The notes: generated by a model not told the origin, from the letters alone. A stretch of DNA of 64,000 nucleotides from Hyphomicrobiales bacterium (GCA_900469475.1 UBXG01000001.1:1-64000); one strand, 5' to 3'. Counted from the first letter of the stretch, positions 24,666 through 34,252 are shown. Made by a program: numbers and translations.

Positions 24666-26003
24666 TCAACTTGTAATGCGCGGCGTGCGAATGACCTTGA
24701 GGAACAGGGCGTTCATCGCGTCTGAGATGCCTTGCGTCGGGCTCACCTCGAAATAGAGGCCAGGTGAGGCGCACGTCTGCAAGTTGGTGCCGATTTGCGA
24801 TTGAAACGGCGCGATCCACTGGTTGTACCAGCCGTTTGTCGGCAGGGGAAAATAGGTCGTATAGAGGATAGCGATCTTGATGTTCTGGTTCTTCAACGGC
24901 TGACAGAAGGCAGTGGCGAGCGGCTCCTGGCAACGCCCGCCGGTGGTCGGCTTGGTGCAGGTGTTGGGCTTATAGCTGTCGCCGACGCCGTCAGTGACAA
25001 GAAAGAGAACCTTCTGACGATCGGAGCTGGTTTTTCCGCTGCCGCTCGTACCGATGATCGGCGCGAGTTGCGTCAACATCGCATCGAAACTCGTATCCTG
25101 GTCGCTGTTGTCGTTCTGTCCATGAACAGACATCAGGTCCACATTCTTGCTGATGGCATCGCTGACCTGCGCCATATCGGATGATAGCGGGGATACGTTG
25201 GTCAAGCCAATTGTCGAGGTATCTTTACCGAATGTATAGACGGCCATCCTGTACTGATCGGATGTCACCCGGTTCGTCTTGGCAGTATCCGTAAGCGACT
25301 GTGTCGCCAGCCCGACGACGCCAATGCGGGTCTGGACGCCAAGGCTCTTTGCAAGTTCGTAGTAATTGTTTTTATTGCTGCTGTCGTGGCACGCAAAGGC
25401 ACATTTGTCCGACGTGTTTGCCACCATTTTATTAATATCGGTTATGGTAGCACCGATCCCCATGGATGGCGTGTTGTCCAGCAGCATGTAGAAATCCATG
25501 AAGGTCGCCGTCTGATACTGTGCAGATGCCGAGCCGCTGACGGGAATGGATGTTTTTCCGATAATCTGACTCAACGTCGTCGGTACGTTCGCCGAAAAAT
25601 TGACCGTCGATGAGACGACATTTCCCGTGCGCATTACCCCGGCGCTGACGTTGACCGGTATGTTCTGAATATCGCTGGACGCCTGGCCGTAGAAGAGCTT
25701 GTTGGCATCGCTTTGACCGATCGTGACGGTGCCGTCGCTTGTCATGGCCATGGCAGCCGCAACCGCCGGCGACGAATCCGCGATTGCGCCGACCGCGGCC
25801 GCATCGGCAGCATTCTGCAACTCCGTCCGCACGAGCATCGCATTGGTGATATCGAGCGCCAGTCCCCCAGCCGCGATCAACGGAACAGCGACCAATGCTG
25901 TTGTGATCCCGAAATTGCCCGACCGATCCAGAAGCAGCTGTCCCGAGAGCTTGCCCACGGCATAAAGGGACTTCAGATAAATCGTAAATCTCTTCACAAG
26001 CAA
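24666..26003 (-). CDS. TadG-like pilus/secretion protein with von Willebrand A domain
   Basis: The 445-residue protein has the TadE/TadG-type N-terminus. A short positive segment is followed by one membrane helix (GNFGITTALVAVPLIAAGGLALDITNAML) and then AELQNAADAAA-like sequence. A vWA domain follows, with a MIDAS-like DNTPSMG near residue 178 in which Thr replaces the first Ser. Proteins of this type are part of Flp/Tad pili or are exported surface proteins. No other tad genes (flp, cpaA-F) are in the window, so this is an orphan. A tight-adherence role is inferred from family only. Confidence 0.8.
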   Translation of the reverse strand: MLVKRFTIYLKSLYAVGKLSGQLLLDRSGNFGITTALVAVPLIAAGGLALDITNAMLVRTELQNAADAAAVGAIADSSPAVAAAMAMTSDGTVTIGQSDANKLFYGQASSDIQNIPVNVSAGVMRTGNVVSSTVNFSANVPTTLSQIIGKTSIPVSGSASAQYQTATFMDFYMLLDNTPSMGIGATITDINKMVANTSDKCAFACHDSSNKNNYYELAKSLGVQTRIGVVGLATQSLTDTAKTNRVTSDQYRMAVYTFGKDTSTIGLTNVSPLSSDMAQVSDAISKNVDLMSVHGQNDNSDQDTSFDAMLTQLAPIIGTSGSGKTSSDRQKVLFLVTDGVGDSYKPNTCTKPTTGGRCQEPLATAFCQPLKNQNIKIAILYTTYFPLPTNGWYNQWIAPFQSQIGTNLQTCASPGLYFEVSPTQGISDAMNALFLKVIRTPRITS

Positions 26004-26393
26004 ACCTTCTACATTATAAGTTGCGGCGTCGAAACATTCGCTAAAATGAAAGTATTATTACTTTCAAATATACTTATGTATATTATATTCGAGAGATATT
26101 TAGATTCTCATAAGGGAGAGTTTCTCAATTATACTTCCAATATTCAGGGCAAATTTACCAAGAATCCGTAATATATCTGTGCATAGCGCAAATGGCGGAT
26201 GGAAATCGGACGCGATGAACTCCCCGTTCGAAACGAAAAAGATGCGCAAAATCCAATACTTCGTAAAGAAGATATACAGCGGACATAAAGCCGAAGGTTG
26301 CAGAAATTGCAATTTCACGCAAAGTATCTTTACTTGATTTTCAGTGTTTACCCGTGAAAGCAGCAGTGTCGATATCAGGCGCAGCTGACCGCA
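26004..26393. other. AT-rich divergent intergenic region
   Basis: These 390 bases between the TadG-like gene and the MHYT gene are strongly AT-rich (notably 26040-26170) against a GC-rich background. They should contain both promoters. Frames crossing it lack ribosome-binding sites and protein-like composition. I see no palindromic operator. Confidence 0.5.
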
Positions 26394-28517
26394 TTGGAAA
26401 CTGCCACTCACCCTGATGGCTATTGTTGGGATCTTTGCGTGCGCGTTCTTTCCTGCATCTTCACGGAGCACAATCTGTGGCTCGTTCTCCTGGCGGCGCT
26501 CGTCTGTGTCAGCGGCGGATGGATCACCCTCAACCTGCTCCAACGAGCCGAAAAGACGCGCGAACTTCAACGTGGCGGTTGGATTTTTCTGACCGCCGTG
26601 GCTGCCGGGTCGTCGATCTGGTGCACGCATTTCATAGCCATGCTGGCCTATGAAGTCGGAGCGCCGGTCACCTTCGATCCCATCCTGACGATGGCCTCGT
26701 TTCTTTTGGCCGTTATCGGCTGTGCCGGCGGGTTTACGATCGCCTTATCGCGCCTGCCGCACATCGCACCGGAATTCGGCGGAGCCGTCGTCGGCCTTGC
26801 CATCACCAGCATGCACTATACCGGTATGCTGGCCTACCACGTCGATGGCATCGTTGAGTGGAACCAGGGTTATGTTGCCGCTTCTGTTGCCCTTTCGGTG
26901 ATTTTTGCGGCGCTTGCACTCAATCAGGCCGTGCGCCGGCCTTGGCAGCTCTCCCCGATCGCCGGCCTCGCTCTCTTCGTCATCGCCGTGGTCTCGCTTC
27001 ATTTTACGGCGATGACGGCCGTCTCTGTCACGCCGCTTGCAACCGGCGCTGCGATTGCGGACGCCTACGCACTGAAGGCTATGGCGGTTGCCGTTGCCGG
27101 CGGCGGATTGCTGATCATCGGTACAGGCGTGGCAAGCTACATGATCGACGAGCGGGCCTCGCGCGAATCCATCGAGAAGCTTCAGCATATGGCACTCAAC
27201 GACCTGCTGACGGGCCTACCTAACCGCAGCAGTTTTGCCGACTATCTGCAGCGCGAGATCGGTCATGCCAAGGAAGACGGCGTAAAACTCGCGGTCATCG
27301 GCATCGATCTCGATCGCTTCAAGGAAATCAACGACCTGCGAGGACACAAGGCTGGCGACCAGGCACTGAAGGCAATCGGACGCCGCCTGCTGCGCCTCGT
27401 CCGGGACGGCGAGTTCGTAGCTCGTGTCGGCGGTGACGAGTTTGCTGCCGCCAAGCGCTTCAGCGAGCAGAGCGAACTTCTGGATTTCGTGGCCCGGCTG
27501 GAGAAGGTTCTGTTCGAGCCCATCCGGATCGACGATTTCGAGACGGCGACAGGGGCCAGCATCGGTGTTGCCATCTATCCCGACGATGACGTCGACCAGG
27601 AGCGCCTGGTCAGCAACGCCGATCTCGCCATGTATCGCGCCAAGGCAGACATCGGCCGCGCCGTCTGCTTCTATGAATCCAAGATGGATGAAGCCGCGCG
27701 CGCCCGTCATACGCTCGCACAGGACCTGCGTCGGGCTGTCGAATTGGATCAGCTCGACCTGCACTATCAGGTACAAACGTCGGTTCGCACCGGGCAGATT
27801 TGTGGTTACGAAGTCCTCCTCCGCTGGCATCACCCGGAGCGTGGTGCGGTGCCGCCTTCGGAATTCATTCCGATCGCAGAAGAAAGCGGCACGATCCTCG
27901 TCATTGGCGAATGGGTTTTGCGCACGGCCTGCAAGGAGGCGGCATCATGGGAACAGCCCTACAAGATCGCCGTCAACCTCTCGCCTGTACAGTTTGCTCA
28001 TGCGGATCTCGCTAAGCTCGTTCATACGATCCTTCTCGAAACCGGCCTTGCGCCGTCGCGGCTGGAACTTGAAATTACCGAATCCACAATCATTGCCGAT
28101 AAAACGCGGACCTTGCATGTCCTACGGCAGATCCGGGCTCTCGGCGTGACCGTCGCCATCGATGATTTCGGCACCGGATATTCCTCGCTTGACACGTTGC
28201 GATCCTTCCCCTTTGACAAGATCAAGCTTGATCGTTCCTTCATGAACGAGGTGGATCACAGCATTCAGGCAAAAGCGATCGTTCGCGCGGTACTGACGCT
28301 CGGCAAGAGCCTGGATATCCCTGTTCTGGCGGAAGGCGTCGAGACCAACCATCAGCTCGAAATCCTGCGCGTCGAAGGCTGCGACGAGGCACAAGGCTTC
28401 TTCCTCGGCCGGCCAAAGCCCGTCGGGCAGATCTTTCAAGTGGAGACGTCGGCAGACGACGACGAGGCGTCGGCATTTTCCGGCCGGTTGCCGCCGCATC
28501 GCATGCGGCGTCGCTAG
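26394..28517 (+). CDS. MHYT-GGDEF-EAL membrane cyclic-di-GMP protein
   Basis: The protein of about 707 residues opens with seven hydrophobic segments carrying three MHYT-type motifs (WCTHFIAM, MHYTGM, LHFTAM), a proposed gas- or copper-sensing membrane domain. GGDEF follows at residues 346-350 (intact) and then an EAL domain whose signature is EVL at residues 473-475, with DDFGTGYSSL present. It would sense a signal at the inner membrane and alter c-di-GMP. The frame opens with TTG 26394; a GTG at 26439 is also possible and no ATG fits, so the start is uncertain. It is the second GGDEF-EAL protein in the window. Confidence 0.9.
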   Translation: METATHPDGYCWDLCVRVLSCIFTEHNLWLVLLAALVCVSGGWITLNLLQRAEKTRELQRGGWIFLTAVAAGSSIWCTHFIAMLAYEVGAPVTFDPILTMASFLLAVIGCAGGFTIALSRLPHIAPEFGGAVVGLAITSMHYTGMLAYHVDGIVEWNQGYVAASVALSVIFAALALNQAVRRPWQLSPIAGLALFVIAVVSLHFTAMTAVSVTPLATGAAIADAYALKAMAVAVAGGGLLIIGTGVASYMIDERASRESIEKLQHMALNDLLTGLPNRSSFADYLQREIGHAKEDGVKLAVIGIDLDRFKEINDLRGHKAGDQALKAIGRRLLRLVRDGEFVARVGGDEFAAAKRFSEQSELLDFVARLEKVLFEPIRIDDFETATGASIGVAIYPDDDVDQERLVSNADLAMYRAKADIGRAVCFYESKMDEAARARHTLAQDLRRAVELDQLDLHYQVQTSVRTGQICGYEVLLRWHHPERGAVPPSEFIPIAEESGTILVIGEWVLRTACKEAASWEQPYKIAVNLSPVQFAHADLAKLVHTILLETGLAPSRLELEITESTIIADKTRTLHVLRQIRALGVTVAIDDFGTGYSSLDTLRSFPFDKIKLDRSFMNEVDHSIQAKAIVRAVLTLGKSLDIPVLAEGVETNHQLEILRVEGCDEAQGFFLGRPKPVGQIFQVETSADDDEASAFSGRLPPHRMRRR

Positions 28518-28557
28518 GAAGTTCCACACGCGTCAACGCAAAATCTGCAGCAAGTGC

Positions 28558-28577
28558 AGGGCGCAGACCTGCGCCCT
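28558..28577. terminator. Hairpin between convergent MHYT and beta-glucosidase genes
   Basis: AGGGCGCA-GACC-TGCGCCCT forms a perfect 8-bp stem with a 4-base loop in the 104-base gap between two convergent stops. There is no long T-run on either side. A shared terminator is likely. Confidence 0.65.
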
Positions 28578-28621
28578 CCCTCACTTATGCTTGATTTCGT
28601 CAGCTGCGGCCGTTCGCGATA

Positions 28622-31093
28622 TCAGATCGAACGGTCCGAAACCTCACCGATCCATTCGCTTTCAAGCTCGATCTCAACGGCGGAGCGGATATCGAGAGCA
28701 TTGGCGGCCACGAGAAACTCATAGCGCCCGGCGATGGCTCGAAATGCTCCGATACGCTCGTCGAAATAGCTCAGATCGCGCGGGCGCACGACAAGCGAGG
28801 CTGTGCGCTTTTCACCCGGTATGAGCCGAAGCTTGGCAAAGGCGCGTAACTCCTTGTCCGGCCGCTCGAGCGCCGAAACAGGGGGCCGCACATAAAGCTG
28901 CACGAGTTCGGAACCGGTTCTGTCGCCGGTATTGGCGACATCGACTGTTACGGTGACACCCTCAGCGCCCATTCTTGTTGCCGAAGCCTGCGCCTCACCC
29001 CAGGAAAATCGCGTATAGCCAAGACCGAAGCCGAAGGGGAACAAGGGCTCAATATTGCGCGTATCGTGATGGCGATATCCGACGAAGACGCCCTCGGCGT
29101 AACGCACATGCCCATCCTTGCCGGGATAGACGGATGCGTCGCCAACCATGGCGGGGTTATCCGATAGGCGCTTCGGGAAGGTTTGCGGCAGACGTCCGCC
29201 GGGCTCGACATCGCCGAAGAGCACATCGGCGACGGCATGTCCGAGCTCCTGGCCGGGATACCACATCTGCAGCACGGCCCGAACCTTGCCGAGCCAGGGC
29301 ATCTCGATGGGGCCGCCGGTCTGCAGGACGACAATGGTATTGGCGTTGGCGGCCGCCACCCGGTCTATGAGTTCCTCCTGACGACCCGGCAGACGCATAT
29401 CGGGCAGATCGAGGCCCTCCGTATCCCACTCGCCGTCGCGGCCGACAAAGAGCAGAACGACGTCTGCATCACTTGCCTTTTGGACGGCATCCAGCATCGC
29501 CTCTTCGCCGAGCGGCTTCTCCACGCCGAAGCGCACCGCCGTCAGATTGATCCCCTCCTCGGTCGTCGCGGACGAGCAATATTCGACCACCACCTTGTAG
29601 CTCTGTCCGGCTTCCAGATGGATGCCCTGTCGCTGCTCGACATTGGCAGTGCCGAAGTAATTGTCGCCGCGAGCCCAGCCATCATAGCCGTTGACGACGA
29701 GCTTGCCATCGACAAAGAGCTTGGCGAGACCCGCATTCGTCATTCCGAATACATGCTCGCCGCTCTCCGTTGGCACATAGGAGGCTGTCATGCGGGCGGA
29801 GAACTCATTGGGATCGAGTTCCGAAGATGGCAGATCGAACCAGAAGAACTCGCCCTTGCTTGCCGTTTCGGTGGCGATCACCGGCTCTGTAAGGTCGCGG
29901 CCTTTAAAATAGTCCACCCGCATCTCACCGGAGAAGACATTGATGAGGCGATTGTTGCGGCAGCCGGTAGCATGGTGAATGCTGTTGGCATTCGACAGTG
30001 CCTGCCGGATGCCTTCCAAGGGGCTGACCCTGTAGTGGGCTGCGATCTGGGCGCTGCCGCCACCCATGACCCGCGCTTCGGCGGCATTCGGCCCGATAAC
30101 AGCCACATGCCCAAGGCCTGCCTTCTGCAGCGGCAGAATGCCGTCGTTCTTCAAGAGCACGGCACCCTCGGCTCCGAGCTTGCGGATCAGCGCGCGATCC
30201 TCAGGCAGATCAAGCGCGTGTTCGCTCAAATCGGGCACCTTCTCGAAGGCGCCGACCCGCTCAAGCAATGTGAGAATGCGGCGAGCAGCCTCGCGCACGG
30301 TTTCCGGCTTGACCTCGCCGTTGCCCACCGCCGCCACGAGCTTTTCGCCACGGTCGCGCGTCGGACCGGGCATTTCCAGATCGAGCCCGGCGTTGACGGT
30401 CGCCGCTGTCGAATGGGAGCCGAACCAGTCCGACATGACGATGCCGTCGAACCCCCATTCCTCCCGCAAGACTTTGGTCAAAAGCCAGGGATGCTCGCTC
30501 GTATAGGTGCCGTTCAGCCTGTTATAGGAGGACATGACGGCCATAACGCCGGCCTTCTTCACGGCCTGCTCGAACGGCGGCAGATAGATTTCGCGAAGAG
30601 CACGCTCGTCGATATCCGACGACATCGTCTGGCGCTCGATCTCGGATTCATTGCCGGCAAAATGCTTGATCGTGGCGGCAATACCCTGGCTCTGCACACC
30701 CTGGATATAGGCTACGGCAAGAGCGGCCGTCAGCATCGGATCTTCCGAATAGCATTCGAAATTGCGGCCATTGAGGCCGGAGCGGTGAATATTGACCGTC
30801 GGCGCCAACAACACCGAGGCGCCCTTGCTCTTGGCCTGGCCGGCGAGCGCCACGCCCATACGTTCGACAAGGGCGGGGTCCCATGTGGCGCCAAGCGCGA
30901 TCGCAACGGGAAAGCAGGCTGCATTGACGCCGGCAACCAGCGAGCCGGCGCCGCGGGCTCCGTTCGGCCCGTCCGTGACCTTGATCTTCGGGACACCAAG
31001 GCGCTCAACCGGCACCGTGGTCCAGAAATCGGCGCCCGACAGCAGCGAAACCTGCTCTTCAAGCGTCATCCGGTCGAGAATATCGTCGATCAT
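28622..31093 (-). CDS. GH3 beta-glucosidase with PA14 insert
   Basis: The roughly 823-residue protein has a GH3 N-terminal barrel with the KHFAGNESE motif and the nucleophile region GIVMSDWFGSH (Asp at residue 222). A PA14-like insert (about residues 390-540, ESGEHVFGMTNAGLAKLFVDG) lies within the GH3 C-terminal domain. A fibronectin III-like C-terminus follows (VTVDVANTGDRTGSELVQLY). This BglB-like layout is typical of enzymes cutting beta-glucosides. No signal peptide, so it is probably intracellular. ATG 31093 has GGGAGGCC upstream; the frame to 31165 lacks one. It stands alone. Confidence 0.95.
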   Translation of the reverse strand: MIDDILDRMTLEEQVSLLSGADFWTTVPVERLGVPKIKVTDGPNGARGAGSLVAGVNAACFPVAIALGATWDPALVERMGVALAGQAKSKGASVLLAPTVNIHRSGLNGRNFECYSEDPMLTAALAVAYIQGVQSQGIAATIKHFAGNESEIERQTMSSDIDERALREIYLPPFEQAVKKAGVMAVMSSYNRLNGTYTSEHPWLLTKVLREEWGFDGIVMSDWFGSHSTAATVNAGLDLEMPGPTRDRGEKLVAAVGNGEVKPETVREAARRILTLLERVGAFEKVPDLSEHALDLPEDRALIRKLGAEGAVLLKNDGILPLQKAGLGHVAVIGPNAAEARVMGGGSAQIAAHYRVSPLEGIRQALSNANSIHHATGCRNNRLINVFSGEMRVDYFKGRDLTEPVIATETASKGEFFWFDLPSSELDPNEFSARMTASYVPTESGEHVFGMTNAGLAKLFVDGKLVVNGYDGWARGDNYFGTANVEQRQGIHLEAGQSYKVVVEYCSSATTEEGINLTAVRFGVEKPLGEEAMLDAVQKASDADVVLLFVGRDGEWDTEGLDLPDMRLPGRQEELIDRVAAANANTIVVLQTGGPIEMPWLGKVRAVLQMWYPGQELGHAVADVLFGDVEPGGRLPQTFPKRLSDNPAMVGDASVYPGKDGHVRYAEGVFVGYRHHDTRNIEPLFPFGFGLGYTRFSWGEAQASATRMGAEGVTVTVDVANTGDRTGSELVQLYVRPPVSALERPDKELRAFAKLRLIPGEKRTASLVVRPRDLSYFDERIGAFRAIAGRYEFLVAANALDIRSAVEIELESEWIGEVSDRSI

Positions 31094-31420
31094 TAGGCCT
31101 CCCGAGCAATTCCCTGGCTGTTCCACCGTCCATCCGCGATGGAGATTCGCATTTAAGACAAACAAATCATAAACACGCCAGATGTTCTTCCGATAGTGCG
31201 ATATGTGGATGAAATCCCATATCTTTTTTCGTCGACATTCAGCTTGTATCCCCTGCGGAACACGCTTCGCAACCGATCGGAAATCATAAGTTCGGCACAG
31301 GAATGGACGTCCCCGATTGCCGTACCGGTCAAAAGCGCCGGTTCGATAAAATGCGAATAATCTTTTTCCGAATAAATTTGACCACGTCGGATTTCATGAG
31401 CCCAACTCATGGAGCCGAGT
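31094..31420. other. Intergenic region, promoters only
   Basis: About 327 bases lie between the divergent GH3 and transglutaminase-like genes. It is moderately AT-rich at 31150-31230 and 31340-31390. I see no ORF with a ribosome-binding site and no clear repeat. Confidence 0.45.
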
Positions 31421-32095
31421 ATGCGTTCACTTCTCGTCGCTGCAAGCTTTCTCTTCGTCGCCGGTCTGCTGTTTTCGACGGCAACGACGGCAAAACCCGT
31501 GGCAAATACCGCCGCGGCGCATGCGCACCAATTTGCGCGCGAGGTGACGGATGCGAGCGTACCCGTCGGCTGGATCAACTTCTGCAAAGCGCAACCAACC
31601 GAATGCGTGGCTGGCCAAAAGAGCACGGAATTCGTCAATCTCGATCGCGATCATCGGCTGCAACTGCAGCAGATCAACAGCCTGGTCAATCACGAGATCC
31701 AGGGCATCGGCGACAATGATCATTACGGCATCTACAAGCTCGGCATCGTCAATTGGTGGACCTATCCCGACGATGGTGCCGGCAACTGCAACGACTATGT
31801 CCTCTTGAAGAAGAAATTGCTCATCGAAGCAGGCTGGCCACGGTCTGCCCTGCTGCTGACGGTGGTCCTCGACACCCATAACGAGGGACATCTTGTCCTG
31901 ATGGCGCGCACGAACGACGGCGATCTCATCCTCGACAATCTCACCGACACGGTCAAAAACTGGAGCGGAACGGGCTATACCTTCATCAAGCGCCAGACGG
32001 CCGACGATCCGAACAACTGGGTTCGGCTGGAATCCGGTCGCACACCCGAAGAGCTTGCCATGATCAGCAAGGCCTTGGCGTCTCATTCACAGTGA
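31421..32095 (+). CDS. Bacterial transglutaminase-like cysteine peptidase (BTLCP family)
   Basis: The 224-residue protein has a signal peptide (MRSLLVAASFLFVAGLLFSTATTA) and a mature BTLCP domain with the catalytic triad pattern. Cys is in GNCNDYVLLKKKLL, His in NEGHLVLMARTNDGD, and Asp in DLILDN. BTLCP proteins include LapG, the periplasmic protease releasing adhesins under c-di-GMP control, but rhizobia carry several copies of unknown role. ATG 31421 with GGAG six bases before it is preferred over ATG 31409. Its 3' end overlaps a convergent small gene by 13 bases. Confidence 0.88.
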   Translation: MRSLLVAASFLFVAGLLFSTATTAKPVANTAAAHAHQFAREVTDASVPVGWINFCKAQPTECVAGQKSTEFVNLDRDHRLQLQQINSLVNHEIQGIGDNDHYGIYKLGIVNWWTYPDDGAGNCNDYVLLKKKLLIEAGWPRSALLLTVVLDTHNEGHLVLMARTNDGDLILDNLTDTVKNWSGTGYTFIKRQTADDPNNWVRLESGRTPEELAMISKALASHSQ

Positions 32096-32418
32096 TTGGC
32101 AGCCCAATAGCTATCGACCAGACCTTTGCCGTCTTGGTCCAGGATGGCAAAATTGCCGGGAATGACGACGAAGAAGCGTTCTCCGCTTTCCGCACCGGCG
32201 GTGCCATTTGCACTTGCCGCGTCGACACGACCACAGACGACGAAGCCTGGCATTCGTTCGCTCGGCTTGGCCACCAGAATATGGATGGCAGAGGGCGGCA
32301 CCTCTATGCGCCGCGCGACCGCCGCCTTGGCCAGCGCCGGGACATCCGCCATGGTCGGCAAGGCTTCGCCGGGGGCGGCTGCAAGCAAGATGCTCCCTGC
32401 GATCACGAGATGTTGCAT
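32083..32418 (-). CDS. Small exported protein of unknown function
   Basis: The 111-residue product starts MQHLVIAGSILLAAAPGEALP, a clear signal peptide. The mature part has two cysteines (FVVCGRVDAAS and a C-terminal NHCE) that could form a disulfide bridge. I do not recognise the family. AAAGGA lies 5 bases before ATG 32418, so this start is preferred to in-frame ATGs just upstream. It converges on and overlaps the transglutaminase-like gene by 13 bases. It is probably periplasmic. Confidence 0.65.
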   Translation of the reverse strand: MQHLVIAGSILLAAAPGEALPTMADVPALAKAAVARRIEVPPSAIHILVAKPSERMPGFVVCGRVDAASANGTAGAESGERFFVVIPGNFAILDQDGKGLVDSYWAANHCE

Positions 32419-32619
32419 CGACATCCTTTCGAAAGCCTGGACCAAGGTAACGCAACCCAGGACGGCTATATCCCGTATGCCTCTGCAGCCGAAAGCTGCT
32501 TTGATCGAAGTTTATTGTGATTCGCGGGGCGGAAGAAGCTTGCGCTCTTGCCTTCGGATAACGATCGCGTATCAAGATCGTCCCCGCGCCGGGGTACATT
32601 TTGGAAAGTCAGCTTGCGA

Positions 32620-33597
32620 ATGCGAACACGCCTGTCGATACTCCCGGCACTCGGTCTCCTTTTTATCCTTGCATTGACGAATGCCGCTTCCGCGCATGAG
32701 CTCGTGCGCGTGCCGCCGGGCAATCGCAACAGCGTCCAGCCGCCCATACCGAACACCTCGGTACTGCGGGCCAAGGCCTTCAACACGACCTACGACGAAA
32801 AATACCAGAAGATCGTCGGCGTGCTTCGCGACGACAAGGTCTTGATGGCCTCGATCAGGAAGGCTGGACAGGCCTACCAGATCGACCCCATCCACATCGT
32901 TGGCGCGCTTGTCGGCGAACACACCTACAACATCACGATCGTCAACAGGGTGAAGTCCTACTACGTCAAGGCGCTCGCCTATTCGCAGTCCGATTTCAAG
33001 TTCGCCTATAAGGACGTGACCGTCCAGACCTTCCTGAAAAAGCCGGAATTCGCCCATTGCGACGCGTTCACCGGCAGCGCCGAATTGTGGGAATGCCGTG
33101 ACGAGACCTGGGACAAGAGTTTCCGAGGCAAGGTCATCGACGGCGTCACCTACGAAAACATGACGTTCCAGCGCGCCTTCTTCCAGCCTTTCTTTGCCGG
33201 CCAGACCTTCGGCCTCGGACAGATCAGCCCTTTGACCGCCCTTGAAGTCACCGATCTCGTCCATGCGACGAGCGGCCTGCCGAAGCTTTCCGTCGATGAT
33301 CCGCAGGCGATCTACCGCGACATTATGGATCCCGATCGCAGCGTGATCTATATCGCCGCTATCGTAAAGGATGCCATCGACGCCTACCGCGCGGAGGGTT
33401 TCGATATCACCGACAATCCCGGCCTAACGGCAACGCTTTACAATGTCGGCCAGCCGCGCCGCCGTGCGGCCGCCCTGCGGCAAGCAGCGGACGCTACGGG
33501 CGGGAAGAAACTGCCGGAAGAAAATTATTATGGCTGGCTGGTGAACGATAAACTGCCGGAGCTGCGCGGGTTGCTCGGCAGCGACAATAGCCAATAG
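32620..33597 (+). CDS. DUF1402 exported protein, lysozyme-like motifs
   Basis: The roughly 325-residue protein has a signal peptide (MRTRLSILPALGLLFILALTNAASA) and matches the DUF1402 family of rhizobia. Three spaced segments look like a lytic transglycosylase: a glutamate in HIVGALVGEHTYN, then FGLGQISPLTAL, then ATLYNVG. These parallel the ES, GLMQI and YNxG motifs of the SLT fold. A cell-wall hydrolase role is my inference. ATG 32620 is used, though a TTG two codons earlier has a better-spaced GGAAAG. Confidence 0.8.
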   Translation: MRTRLSILPALGLLFILALTNAASAHELVRVPPGNRNSVQPPIPNTSVLRAKAFNTTYDEKYQKIVGVLRDDKVLMASIRKAGQAYQIDPIHIVGALVGEHTYNITIVNRVKSYYVKALAYSQSDFKFAYKDVTVQTFLKKPEFAHCDAFTGSAELWECRDETWDKSFRGKVIDGVTYENMTFQRAFFQPFFAGQTFGLGQISPLTALEVTDLVHATSGLPKLSVDDPQAIYRDIMDPDRSVIYIAAIVKDAIDAYRAEGFDITDNPGLTATLYNVGQPRRRAAALRQAADATGGKKLPEENYYGWLVNDKLPELRGLLGSDNSQ

Positions 33598-33634
33598 GCC
33601 GGCAGAACTTCACCCATGATGACCATCGGCCTAA

Positions 33635-34252
33635 TCAGGTGATCAGGCTGACGCGATCATTGGCAATCTTGTTTTCGACCCAGGCTCGTTCATTCTGCCA
33701 ATCATGCCGCTTCCACCCTTCCCAGCCAAAGCCGCATAGCTTGACGTCCCATTCGGACGCGGGGAACCTTGCGAGTGCATAACGGATGCCAAGGAAGCCG
33801 GTGCTGGGAAAGACCTTGTGCATGTGACGCTCGGAAATACCGAGCTCACCGCAGCCTGCAATATAGGTCTGCGGCGGCATGATGCGGATCTCCTTGCCGG
33901 CCCTGCCCAGCAACTCGATTGCCTGCATCGTCCAGTCAGCCCGTCGGCCCTGCAAACGCTGGAAAATGTTGGGTCTTGGATGATATTTGCGAATGATATC
34001 GGGGTGGTAGGCCAGCATGAAGACCTTTGCGGCCTTAAGCGCAGCGTTATCCATGAAGCCAGGATCGAGAAGCCGCCGATACAGGATCTTGCTCGAGGCA
34101 GCCAGCATGATCATGTCGGTGCGCTCGCCGCTCATGCCGCCGGAAAGGACCGGCTCGTTGAAACGCATGACGAATTGCGCCTCGTCTACGATACCGGCGA
34201 TATCGCGTTCCAGCTTGCCATTGCCGATAATGATTGCAGTCTTACGCACCAA
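33635..34252 (-). CDS. GT29-like sialyltransferase-family protein
   Basis: The 205-residue protein carries sialylmotif-like segments. A motif-L pattern is in AIIIGNGKLERDIAGIVDEA followed by FVMRFNEP and ERTDM. A motif-S-like segment is VFPSTGFLGIRYAL, and a terminal His-x4-Glu is in RHDWQNERAW. It therefore looks like a compact relative of the eukaryote-type GT29 fold rather than the usual bacterial sialyltransferases. It would transfer an acidic sugar to a surface glycan; sialic acid itself is unproven. No ATG: the frame opens TTG 34252 with GTG 34249. A flippase and pyruvyl transferase lie 3-5 kb away. Confidence 0.7.
   Translation of the reverse strand: MVRKTAIIIGNGKLERDIAGIVDEAQFVMRFNEPVLSGGMSGERTDMIMLAASSKILYRRLLDPGFMDNAALKAAKVFMLAYHPDIIRKYHPRPNIFQRLQGRRADWTMQAIELLGRAGKEIRIMPPQTYIAGCGELGISERHMHKVFPSTGFLGIRYALARFPASEWDVKLCGFGWEGWKRHDWQNERAWVENKIANDRVSLIT

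Noticed and set aside
26100..26630. 176-residue minus-strand frame in the AT-rich gap
   Set aside because: It runs into the MHYT gene antisense and has no ribosome-binding site or family resemblance.
26394..28517. EVL in place of EAL as evidence of an inactive phosphodiesterase
   Set aside because: The glutamate is kept and Ala-to-Val is common in active EAL domains, so inactivity cannot be claimed.
29183..31096. 637-residue frame antisense to the GH3 beta-glucosidase
   Set aside because: It is the mirror of a strong GH3 gene with all catalytic motifs; the antisense frame shows no domain and arises from GC-rich codon structure.
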